64,000 nucleotides of DNA from Camarhynchus parvulus (Eukaryota > Chordata > Aves > Passeriformes > Thraupidae). Of the stretch, positions 25,476 to 35,370 are shown in pieces. The stretch is from positions 44,179,376-44,243,375 of the forward strand of contig NC_044601.1 of NCBI RefSeq assembly GCF_901933205.1. Direction: 5' to 3'. Below the pieces are notes generated by a model. The model was not told where the DNA came from. It saw nothing but the letters and a program-made list of their open reading frames with translations, and ran no database searches. A program made the position numbers and the translations under genes. Each line of letters opens with the position of its first letter. Within the stretch, counting starts at the first letter, position 1.

Positions 25476-28400
25476 ACTTTTATTGATGTGAGGGAAAATA
25501 AAAATTCCATAATTAAAAAGACATTAAATATGTGGTTTAAAAACTATGAACAGATTCACAGGAAGAAAATGTTTCTCAAGTTTGCAAAAACTAGAGGACG
25601 TCAGGCAGGATAAAAAGAAAAACTAAAAATGAGGTTTATTCACAAAACCCAAGTAGTTAATGAAAGTCCTTGCCACAGGATGTTATTGATGGTGCTAAAA
25701 GTCACCCATACTTAAAAATCCCAGATGGAAGAAAAAAATATAACGTATTTGTCCACCAGAGGCTATTGAAACAAACAATTACCTTTCTTGTGGCTTAAGA
25801 CAGTACTGGACTACAAATTGCTAGTGATTAGTGGTATATTCTAACAATGTACTGTGTGCCTACCCTGTTCTAATGTTATATTCCCTGGGCACTTTTCTCT
25901 GGTCACTGTCTGGGAACAGACTGAACCCTGTAGACCTTGACCTGATCCAGGAGAGACAGACCTGTATAAACAAAACAGAATAAAGTGACAGAGGGAAAGC
26001 ATCACTTCCACTGGTGGCAGCCTTAACAGAAGTGGTTTGAAGTGACTGTGTAATTTTGAAGTATTCAACCTCATTCTTGTATGGACAAATCCATGCTAAA
26101 CTGTACAACTCTAGAAAGAGTCCAAGGAAAATGTAGCATACCTGCACTTCTCAGAAAGCTGCTTTCCAGACAGCTGGCTTTCTGGTTCTTTTTTTTTTTT
26201 TTGAATCAACACTTAGCATTTTTAAACAATTTGGAACAACATTTCAAAGAAGGCACAAGCTCTGCATCCCACCTCCAGACACATGCCAAAACTTATCCAT
26301 AATTGCTAACTAAATTTCAAAGGCATGGAAATATTTTACTAGCTCTCCATCAGGTTGTGCAAGTGTCCAGAGACAGACCTTGTTTGTGGGGGTGTTATTC
26401 ATCTACCAATAGGGCATTTTACTAAGGAATGCCTAACCTAAACTATACATTTGAGAGAAACCTGGCAAATCTACAGGTTATAACAGACTAGGAAATAAAG
26501 GATCTTTTCACTCCCACAGCAAGCTGTGCTGAAAATTTGTTTTTCTGAGATGGAGAGGAAAATCTGCACACCTTTCTAATTATAATGATTTATTTATATA
26601 CACACTATGTTATGAAAAACAGTGTTTGCAAAGGAGGCCATCCTGTTGAACAGAGACTGAGAACATCCTTCAGGGCATACTCATGCAGATTTACACTGAT
26701 ATTACCTGATAGCTGAGTCCTAAAGCAGCCTGGCTCTTGAGAAAAACAGAGGTGCCTGCTGCCAAACTGCTGAGGCTGCTCACCCTCCTCACGATTGTTA
26801 CATAGGCTCCTGGGAACTTCTGAAGGTTTCTTTGTTCATTCTTGGCTTTTCTTCACTCTAAGTTTTATATCTTGATGATTATTTCATGCAGCACCTTCTA
26901 CTCTGCTGAGTTACCTACTGTATAGCACCAGGATTTTCAGCAAGGGAAGGGCAGAGCCCTTACGGAAAGCCAAGCCTCTGGAGCAGTTTTCTGCCCAGAA
27001 TATACTAACACTTATAAAGCAAAATCTTTAATGTATTTTTTTAAAAACTGTTCACACAGGTTTACCATGAACATGCATGACTCCCAAACTGCATCACCTG
27101 CCCTCTGCAGGCAGAGGGGCAGCAGACTTGTAGGCACAGAGTGCATGGTTCTCACTCAGGCATCAGTTGTGTCTTCACCACAAATACCATGGATGAATCT
27201 CTGGGCTTCAGTTAATTGCACTTATTGTACAGATCTATGAATTCCATCTCTGCTCACCTTTCTGCCCAGCTGACCCCTTGTGGTTTCTATACTAGGAGAC
27301 AAGGAGGCTAGCAGGAGACCGATTAATGAGTCATCCAAACGCTTAGACTAATACTCTTGCATATGATATTGAAGCCAATGCAGAATTATTTGTATAATAT
27401 TAACACTCTGCAGTCAGTATTAACATTTTTTTAAGTAATCCATTGCAGACTAGATTAAGAACAATCCTATTTTCACACTGGCCAAAACTGTCAGTCTTGC
27501 AAGGCATCTGACAGCTAATAGATCAACTCATGTACAGTATCTTTCTAGGGGATCTGAAGATTCATTCAACACATTTTGTAAAGACTGACTAAGGACACGA
27601 CAATTCTATAGAGGAGACACAGCCGTCAGCTGTGGGAAAACCTTAAAGAGACAGAAGGAAGCATGTGGGTAACATAATGTAGAGACAAAGCTGCCGAGTG
27701 TAACAGCATAAGCAACACCCCACTGCCAAAGGAGGCCAGCAGGCCTATGGAGAGAGCAGGAGCTGCTGCATTCAGAGAGACACAGCAAGTACTGCACAGT
27801 GATAAAAGCTCTTGTCAGGCCTGCAGACCTTTGTGCACGCAAGCACAGAGGGGGACTCTAGGATGACACAGGATTCCAAATGCCCACCAGTGAAGGGCTG
27901 CCACACTCACTGGGGACATGCCTTTGCTCAAAGCACAGAAGGTACCAGGAATTAGGAGAGGCACTGAAGTGCCATGATGGTGCCAGCTCTGCTGATGCAC
28001 AGGTGTGCCAGGGAGGGCTTTGTCTAACTCCTGGGATGGGATCCAGGCTGCTCAGCGCTCCTGGACTGAGGGCAAATTCTACAGCATACCTCTGATTTCC
28101 TTCCAGTTCAAGGCTGTAAGTCTCAGTAGCCCATAAATAATGCAAAGTCCACCCACTCCCCTCCTCCCCCTAGCAAGAACATTTTTGGCAGCATTGATAT
28201 GGATCACTTAGAATCCCCTGGGAATTGTCTCACTACATATCATTGCCTTTAATACTTTCATGGTGAAGTGAACCATGATTCGGAAACCTTAAAGCCAAAT
28301 TTCAAAACTTGTGATTATTTTGGAAGCAAGTTGTGCTTTTATGCATAAATACCAGGAAACAATAGAAAGACTGACAGAATTCATCAAGAAGCCAATATAC

Positions 28401-31400
28401 ACACATGGAGGCAGTGCTTAAATGCAACTTTTAACCTTCTCATTACTCAAAACCTGGACATGCAAATACATATGTAAAAACCTAATAAAATAAAAAAAAC
28501 ACAGCAAATCAACATGGAGATTCTTCTCACATCTGTTGTTGCTGCCATCTAAAATCTACAACAGCTCTGCCAAAATAATTTTCTTTATTAAGGACAGAGC
28601 CTGTAGAAAGCACAGAAGAAACCAGGAGTTTCAATCACTCAAGCATATTAGAGCTGCCGAACTGTCTTTCCTGTTTAGACAGTTTAGACTAATTTTCCCA
28701 TGATCCATGTGTGCCTAAAGTCTTTGGTTTCCTTCCTAGGTTACATGCATCTGGTGACAGTCTTGTAATGGAGATTTATGAAAATGCTTTCAAGCATGAA
28801 GTACTGCACTGTTGGGATTAACACAAAATTCTCTGAACAAAAGAACATTCCAACAGTGGAACAGTTGTTGATTACTAACCTGCAATGACTCAAGTTGCAC
28901 AGTAAACTCTACTATACTTCCATATATCCTACGTAGAGCATCAAATAAAGAAAGAATACTTAAACAGTCTTACAGAAATTGAACCATTTTGACAATGCTC
29001 CCTAGTGTGTGTACTGTCCCAGAAGATACATGGGGAATCGTACATACCAGATCCGATAGAAACTGTGTATGTTGGCTGAAATAAAAACACCAGTTAAATT
29101 TATCTCCATACTATCTCTTGGTAAGGCACCAAACTCCACAATAAATAACATTATTCCTTGTAGCTTGTCTGTACTTTGCCACTGATACGTGATTCTTGGT
29201 ATCTCAGGCTTTTAAAATCTTATCTCCTCCCTTACAGAAACCCAAGCCAGCAGCCCTACTTTCCTTGAGAAAGCTATTTGATACAAGTGGACCAAAAGGA
29301 AAAAAGGGCCCCATTTCCTCTGCAACCTCTCCTTCAAAAAGTGAGGCCTGTGCACTGGCATGTCAGTTGCTAGGAAAAGCAGCACCTCTGCTGCCTGGAC
29401 AGGGCAGAGAGCAGAGCAGGCAGCAACGCATCCCCTTGCAGACAGCCAGCCAGCAGCAGTCTGTAACTCCAGAGTGCTGCACACACCTCAGCTCACCTCG
29501 CTGGCTGTGGAAAGAAGTCTTTCCAGCCCTGCCACTCTGCCTGAATCTGGTGGGCCCCTGGGTGCCTTTCTACAAGCTAATGAGGCAGATGAACAGTCAG
29601 ATCTGCCACTTCCTCTGCTTTGTGCCTACTCTGTAAGATGACAGCAAAGAACCAACAGGAAATTTGTGCTCTACCTCCCTCCACTGTTCCCCCAAAACGT
29701 TTGTTTCTCCTGCTTGCCATTCGGGGTCAAGGCAAGTCAGCGCTTCCAAGGCTTCTCCCAGGGCTTGCACAGATATCCAAACTGTGGAAGGGTCTGGAAG
29801 ATGATGAAATAAAGTCTGTGGCTGGGCTGTATTGCTGCAGCCTCAGTAAGCAGAGGACTGTCAAATACAGCCATTATCTTGCCTTCTCTCACAAACCTTC
29901 AGAGCAGCACCTGTGGCATTACCCACAATGCTGTGACAGGCAGTTTCAGCAGTGTCCCCTTTGCATGGAGGACGGCATCTAAAGATCAGTCTAGCCATCA
30001 GGCCTAAACCATGTAACTGTCCCTGTGGTAATTCCAACATTTTTGAATTGCAATTCTTTTTTTCCAGGATTAATTGCCCAAAGAATGAAATGGGACAGAT
30101 TAGTCCTCTCAGTGGTTATTCCAGCCTGTCTACACATTCAAAGGTGTGAGTATCATCTGCTCCCTCATTTTTATATCAGATTTTAGTTTAAAGAACAAAC
30201 GATTAGTTTTGCAGCAGAACTTTGCAGAAGAATTTTGCAGCAGCCTTGCTCTTCTTGGGAGGGAGTCATAAAGAGCTTTTGTTAACTTTTTGGTTTCTAC
30301 TGAAAAGAACATTTTTGTAATGAAACAGCATAATCATTTTGCAATGCCTTGTAACAGACAATAATGCTACCTCCATCTTATCTCAGTTGTGGAGCCTGCA
30401 ACAGAGAACATTTTACAACAACAGAACTAAGCAAAGACAGGACAGTATTCACAGAGCTATTCAGGATACCAAAATGTACCAGCTTTTGAGGAGGTCTGAA
30501 TTTATGGCCTCTTGATTTGTTCTAATTGCCTGACAGGACACAAACACAGCTAACACCTTTCAAAATTAGCCTGCATGCAGTTGAAAATGTATTTTCCATA
30601 ACCAAGAGCCACCTAATGGACACTGCCTGCCACGTCTGCCCCAAGCGCAATTCCAAGTCTTGAAATCATCTTCATAGAGCACACATAGGATAGCACTCTG
30701 TTCCTACAGAGCTGTTACTGGGTTAATGACTTTGGAAACTGTGACACCTCAAAATCTCCTGAATTCCACAACAATGTACCAGTTTGAAAAACAGACTCAC
30801 AGATTAAGAGATAAAAGCACACCAATAACTTCCTGCAAAGAAGTTGATTTTCTTCCTAAACATGCATGTTTTTATATGCAGTGTGTTATATTCAAGAAAA
30901 AAAATTTTTGCTTCCCAATAGAAGAGGGAAAGCAATCAGATTATGGATATATTCATGGCCATCAGTATCTCATACAGAGATGCCTGAAAAGCCTTGCAGG
31001 TATTCTAACTTTTCCTGAACACACAGGAGGAAAGAAGATCACAGGTGTGCCCAAGATTATCCACAGTCTGATGAATAACAGCTTTTACTGGTTACAGTAA
31101 ATGAACGAGAGACTGTACCCATGATCTATGACATACTGGAAGGTCATTTCTCAAAGAGATTATTTTTATTGACCGAAGCATTAACAGCTACTGTCTCCTG
31201 AAATGAAACTGAGTAATTTTGCATTTCACTCTTCATTGCTTAAAAATCAAATGGACTTTTGCAATTGCACACTGAAACCCAGCACTCCTGAATTTCTCTG
31301 TGTGAAGGAAAAAAAACCCTAACAGTGGACACCAAAACAGAAAACAAGGTAAATTAGCATTGTCATGATGTTCTGTCCTATTCATTACCTAGGTTCTCCC

Positions 31401-31775
31401 TCCAAGTCTTACTCAATTGATTCATTTCACTAACACAGTAGAAATCTTTCTTTTGTCTGGTTAGTTTTCTGAACAGCGTGCTGAATTAGCATTGCTCACT
31501 TTCCAAACTGTGCATTTATCTTGCTCTCCCTGTCTTTCCGTGGCAGAATTGTCCTACCTTGACTCAAATAGGAAATCTCTTCAGCTAAAGAACCTTCTGG
31601 AGGACAGTCTTCAGTATGCAGAATTTATACACATACTTTATTTTTCCATTTTCACTAAAGAAAAATATTGTCCTAGTATTCCTGTTTTCCTGTGACATCT
31701 GTCCAGCCCAATCTGTGCCTTCCAAAACCACACTAAAACACAAACATGTGCTGCCTGCACTCAATAAGAGTGCTA
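25476..31775. other. Unique non-coding sequence with exon-like stretches
   Basis: No supported gene. A T14 run lies at 26189-26202. Open frames of 146 codons (29196-29636, +), 120 codons (29620-29982, +) and 124 codons (30726-31100, +) have no recognised homologue. Stretches at 29238-29340 and 30068-30145 are bordered by splice-site-like motifs and stay open in one frame (see findings). The GC-richer patches at 27.6-28.1 and 29.3-29.6 kb account for some of the longer frames. Confidence 0.5.
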
Positions 31776-31841
31776 CTGACTTTGGTTTTTCACCATTAAA
31801 AACTACTTCTGACTTTGGTTTTTCGCCATTAAAAAAAAGAT
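31776..31841 (+). repeat. 33-bp tandem duplication, two copies
   Basis: A segment beginning CTGACTTTGGTTTTTCACC at 31776 is repeated 33 bases later at 31809, with an A-to-G change near the middle (CACC versus CGCC) and a lengthened A-run at the end. It lies about 100 bases upstream of a solo LTR, but there is no evidence that the two are related. Confidence 0.9.
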
Positions 31842-32210
31842 AAAGTAGAATGGGAGATAAACGTGTGATAGGAAAGATGTGCGCTAACATCCTTACAATT
31901 TGATGGGTGAGGGTCTTCAGAAGCAATGGGTGGTAATATCTTTGAAATGGGTCTTAATGACTCTACTCAAGCTGCAAGTTTGTTATAGAACCTAGACAGT
32001 TTGGCTCCTGAACTTCAAGGTAACAGACAAATGGGTGCACATGAAGTCTACTCCAGGACCCAGATAGCCTGAACTTCTGAACTTTGGGGTAAAAAGACAG
32101 GTTCAAGGGGGCACATGGGGTTGGCAGTTTGGGAAGGCTGTACCTTCCTGGTACCTCAGCCAGTGGGGAAATGAAGAGGGAAACATGCAGTCCAGAGTTT
32201 GGGATAAAAG

Positions 32211-32220
32211 GAGGCTGCAC
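32211..32220 (+). promoter_or_regulatory. TATA-like box of the 31948-32354 LTR
   Basis: GGGATAAAAG sits in the downstream half of the LTR, 65 bases before its AATAAA, the usual order for a retroviral U3/R. It would have placed transcription start about 25-30 bases downstream, near 32245. Present activity is unknown. Confidence 0.55.
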
Positions 32221-32284
32221 CTTCTGAAACCGAGAGAGAAATCCCCATGGGCATGTGCCCCAGAGGACTCTCCTCCTTTATTTG

Positions 32285-32290
32285 AATAAA
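32285..32290 (+). terminator. AATAAA polyadenylation signal of the LTR
   Basis: AATAAA occurs inside TTTGAATAAAGTTAAAGG, matching the R-region polyadenylation hexamer of this LTR type. It could still end transcripts that read through on the plus strand. Confidence 0.6.
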
Positions 32291-32359
32291 GTTAAAGGAC
32301 TCCTCTGTCTCCCTTTTGGGCATTAGCTTTTCATAGCGTGATTTTCTGCACACATGAAA

Positions 32360-33334
32360 TAGGTCATAATCTGTTGATTTGGATTAAAATGATATGAAGA
32401 ATGTTAACTTTCAGATCCTCTATCTCTTTCTTCTTGGCCTCCTTACAGACTAGCTCTGAAATATTTTGTGTGTTCAGTCTTCTATATCAGTTAATGTAAA
32501 CATCCTCAGGTTTCCCAGAAGACTGGTTTTCCACTATGATTCATACTCCATTACAAGCTCTACACTGCATCAAAAGACTTCACAAGTGAAACTGTATTTG
32601 GACTTGTTGTCCTCTCAAGTCCTATTATCTCCTACACATCCTTCCTATCCCCTTCTTCCAGACTCTCACATTGTCCCATCATGTGCTTCTGCGTTATTAA
32701 TTTCTTCTGTAAAAGGGCACATGCATTTGGAGAGCAAGGCTCAGGGTAGAGTTCTCTGGCTAACAACTGCTGTGGTCAGCTCAAATCTGACTTAAATGTG
32801 CTCTGCTCATCGCTCTCAGAGAGCCTTTTCAGAAGGGCCCTACCCAAGAACAGAAGATTTTGTAGTACTGCGTTAGGCAACTCTTAATTACCTACACAAG
32901 AGGAAGCATGAAAGTCAAACTCTGAAGCTCTTTACAGGTGAAATAATTGCTTTCAAAATCCAGGATTAGATCTTGTGTTGCTCAATGCATTAGGAATCTT
33001 GAAATTGAAAAAAAAAAAAAAAAAACAAAACAATGGCTCATCTCTAAAGCACGTGCAGAAATCTTTACATAATTTACATCAAAAACGCTTGCTGAAAAAA
33101 CACTGTAAAGGCGAGTTAGCACTACAGCTAATGCTGAGTTAGCATGAACTGAAGTAAATGACTCTTCAGAGGAGCAAACCTGACACAGAAGAGGTTGTCA
33201 TAGCTACGGAGCAAATCATCTTCTCTCTCAACTCCTTCAGACTGGTTCACTGCCAGTGTATATCCCTAAGTTCTCCCATGTTTATAAGGCACCTTTGCCT
33301 TCAAAATTCCATGATCTTCTGATCTGTTTTTTTC
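32360..33334. other. Unique spacer between two LTRs
   Basis: About 1 kb of sequence lies between two LTRs of different families. It holds an A18 run at 33008-33025 and a 109-codon chance frame at 32466-32795 (+). No retroviral gene remnant was recognised, so the two LTRs are independent insertions rather than ends of one provirus. Confidence 0.6.
33008..33025 (+). repeat. A18 homopolymer
   Basis: Eighteen consecutive A residues are followed by CAAAACAATGG. No polyadenylation hexamer or gene-like sequence precedes it closely, so there is no support for a processed pseudogene tail. It is likely a variable-length homopolymer. Confidence 0.95.
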
Positions 33335-33339
33335 CTAGG
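33335..33339 (+). repeat. Left target-site duplication CTAGG
   Basis: CTAGG directly precedes the LTR start at 33340 and is identical to the five bases after the LTR end (34076-34080). The match marks an integration event with a 5-base stagger. Confidence 0.9.
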
Positions 33340-33489
33340 TGTCTTAGTTTGAAAAAAGACAGGTGTCTGCTTAGGAAGGCAGGAGCCTTCTTTAAAATGG
33401 AAAATGAACCCCCACCCTCCCCCGCAAATTATTATAGTTTTAAAATTAAGCAGCTCTCAGGCAAAGATATGGGAATAGGAATAACAGTT

Positions 33490-33496
33490 CTTTACT
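33490..33496 (-). terminator. AGTAAA-type polyadenylation signal of the LTR
   Basis: Minus-strand AGTAAAG lies downstream of the TATA-like box and before the U5 end at 33340. AGTAAA is a known weaker variant of AATAAA. The position within the LTR supports the assignment; activity is unknown. Confidence 0.55.
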
Positions 33497-33800
33497 AGGA
33501 AAATTAAAATACAAATGCAATAGTACAAAAGAAAACCCCTACTGACAGAGTCAGAATATGACCTCATACCCTGTTGGTCAGGGTGTTGGTAGCACTCCCA
33601 TTCAATGGTGGCTGCAGTCCTGCTGCAGTGACGGGTGCGGTTCTGTTGAAGCAGTGATCCTGTAGAAGGGTGCAGTTTTCCTCTGAAGGTCCCGTGGTGG
33701 TGTGGATGGGCCTAGTCTTCCTTTGGGAATCCAGTGAAAAGGAAGGCTGCACCTCTGGGAATCCAGTGGGAAAAAGCTGCCTGTAGCATTCCAAATCTCA

Positions 33801-33810
33801 GATTATATCC
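33801..33810 (-). promoter_or_regulatory. TATA-like box of the 33340-34075 LTR
   Basis: Minus-strand GGATATAATC is the best TATA match in the LTR and lies 266 bases from its 5' end at 34075. It would drive transcription leftward, toward 33340 and beyond. Confidence 0.5.
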
Positions 33811-34075
33811 ACGTAGGAATGCTTGGCTCTTCCCCCTGGGCAGAGCATCTCCCAACAGGGTGATGAAATTTTATCAGTCATGCAGTGACACTCAATGGGC
33901 CATTAACAGAAGACAATTCCCAGAGGGAGGATTGGTTGTGGAAGAGGTAAAGAAAACAGCCCCAGCTGGTTTTAACAGGTGGCCCAACTAACAGAAGATA
34001 ACTCTAAGAGCTGCCCCACCTCTAAGAGATGGCAATAGAATACACACCTCTGGCCACATCTCGCAACCCAAGACA

Positions 34076-34080
34076 CTAGG
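34076..34080 (+). repeat. Right target-site duplication CTAGG
   Basis: CTAGG directly follows the LTR end at 34075 and is identical to the left copy at 33335-33339. Confidence 0.9.
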
Positions 34081-35350
34081 TGCCTACAAGAAAACCTATT
34101 TCCAATACAGTTTGAACAATTACTCATTGACCACTGATATATCATAAATTGTTTCAGATACCTAGCAAAGGACATAATGCCCTAGTAGCCACCCTTTTTT
34201 TTAACGTAAAGAAAAATTATTTTGTGTTGTACAATGATTTCCATTTTAAATACATTGCTGATTCTTGCTTCTATGCATTTTCAATTAAAAGAGAAGCCCA
34301 GCTAACCATCCTCAACAAAGGCACACTGTTGTGCATTTAAACCTGTGATTACCTGCTAATTCTGCTCCCAGTCACGACTAAAAGAAATGTTACAAGTAAA
34401 ACATACAGCCAAAAGTTAAATAAATACAGACACATAAAATAATGAGATGCATACTTCTGCTGTAAAGTTACATTAACCAAGCCAAACTCCTCCCTGAATT
34501 GAAATGCCATCAATTACTGACTTTGAAAGGCAGTCACCCGGATTCTTGGTCTCTCTTTAAAACATTGTGAATCTTTCTGAAATGCCATTTTTATTATTAT
34601 TTTTTAAGCAGAGGGAGCTGGGATTTGAAGCAAAATGAAGGGAGCCATCAACCTGAAGTGATATGACAGAGAGACAAGTTTAGGGTAGTAGCATTTCTCA
34701 CAAGTGAGGGGTAACCTGGCAAAAAATACTTTCCTGTTTCCTACAGTTTCTAATTTGGCCAGAACAAGCCATAAGCCATTCTTCACTGAGGACAGACTTC
34801 AAATAAGATCTCTTGCTACTCTGTTGAATTTGGCACAGGAACTCTTTTACCCTTTGGGAATCATGGACACATTCCAGCAATGGATTGGAAAACATATTTT
34901 TCACCACCCCTTTTTAAGCTGTTCTGAAGTTTAAAAATTGGTTCAGAAAAAAAATCAGCAATGCAACATTATACGTTTACTTACCAGGGAATAAACTTTA
35001 AAGCTTTTAATGAATATGTCAACATTGTAACTGTTGGTCTTTTAAAAAACTCAAGGACAAGCTTTCCTTTTACACCCCAGGGACTGCCAAATACATTCAG
35101 CTAAAATAACTCTTAAGTGCCTGTGCCCAGATTTGTTTTGCCTGTTGATCGCAATGTTAGCATCTGAAACTTCATTTTGATCTTCAGGAAGCAACAATGT
35201 GGATCTTTACTTTGCACCCTTCTTTATGATGGAAGATAATTTATAGTTGCTGTTGCACCTCTATAGAGGATACTGTGGAAGAAAGGCAACAAAAGATGCC
35301 AGAACATTCAAGACCAAGACAAAGAAAACTGAAAAAGCTGGAATAAAACC

Positions 35351-35370
35351 TGAAATCACTTGTGATTTCA
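35351..35370. repeat. 20-bp inverted repeat (9-bp arms, 2-bp centre)
   Basis: TGAAATCAC and GTGATTTCA flank a central TT, and the arms are perfectly complementary. It could form a small hairpin or bind a dimeric factor, but a single copy gives no evidence of use. Confidence 0.9.

Larger units (their letters stand above)
31948..32354 (+). mobile_element. Solo LTR of an avian endogenous retrovirus (plus strand)
   Basis: The 407-base unit starts TGGGTCTTAATG and ends TCTGCACACA, giving TG...CA termini. It is flanked by the 5-base direct repeat TGAAA at 31943-31947 and 32355-32359. Inside, in the order expected of an LTR, are a TATA-like GGGATAAAAG at 32211-32220 and an AATAAA polyadenylation signal at 32285-32290, 65 bases apart. 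I recall avian LTRs with this U3-R-U5 sequence, including the segment around GGACTCTCCTCC. No internal gag, pol or env sequence lies beside it, so it is a solo LTR. A 5-base target duplication is commonest for ERVL-type elements, but the class is not certain. The exact ends rest on a short repeat and are moderately sure. Confidence 0.75.
33340..34075 (-). mobile_element. Solo LTR of an avian endogenous retrovirus (minus strand)
   Basis: The 736-base unit has the plus-strand form TGTCTTAGTTTG...CAACCCAAGACA, with perfect 6-base inverted termini (TGTCTT/AAGACA) and TG...CA ends. It is flanked by identical CTAGG duplications. Read on the minus strand it has a TATA-like GGATATAATC (33801-33810) followed about 310 bases later by a polyadenylation-like AGTAAAG (33490-33496), which sets the orientation. 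I recognise the element as a songbird-type LTR, and the 5-base duplication favours the ERVL class (inference). No internal retroviral genes adjoin it. Homologous recombination between two LTRs would leave this single copy. The matching ends and flanks suggest it is the youngest insertion in the window. It is non-coding; short open frames inside it are incidental. Confidence 0.92.

Noticed and set aside
24757..25510. Minus-strand frames of 90 and 123 codons
   Set aside because: They are antisense to the CR1 element, and the real reading direction is plus.
31948..34075. A single provirus bounded by two LTRs
   Set aside because: The two LTRs differ in sequence, face opposite ways, each has its own flanking duplication, and the 1 kb between them has no retroviral gene remnant.
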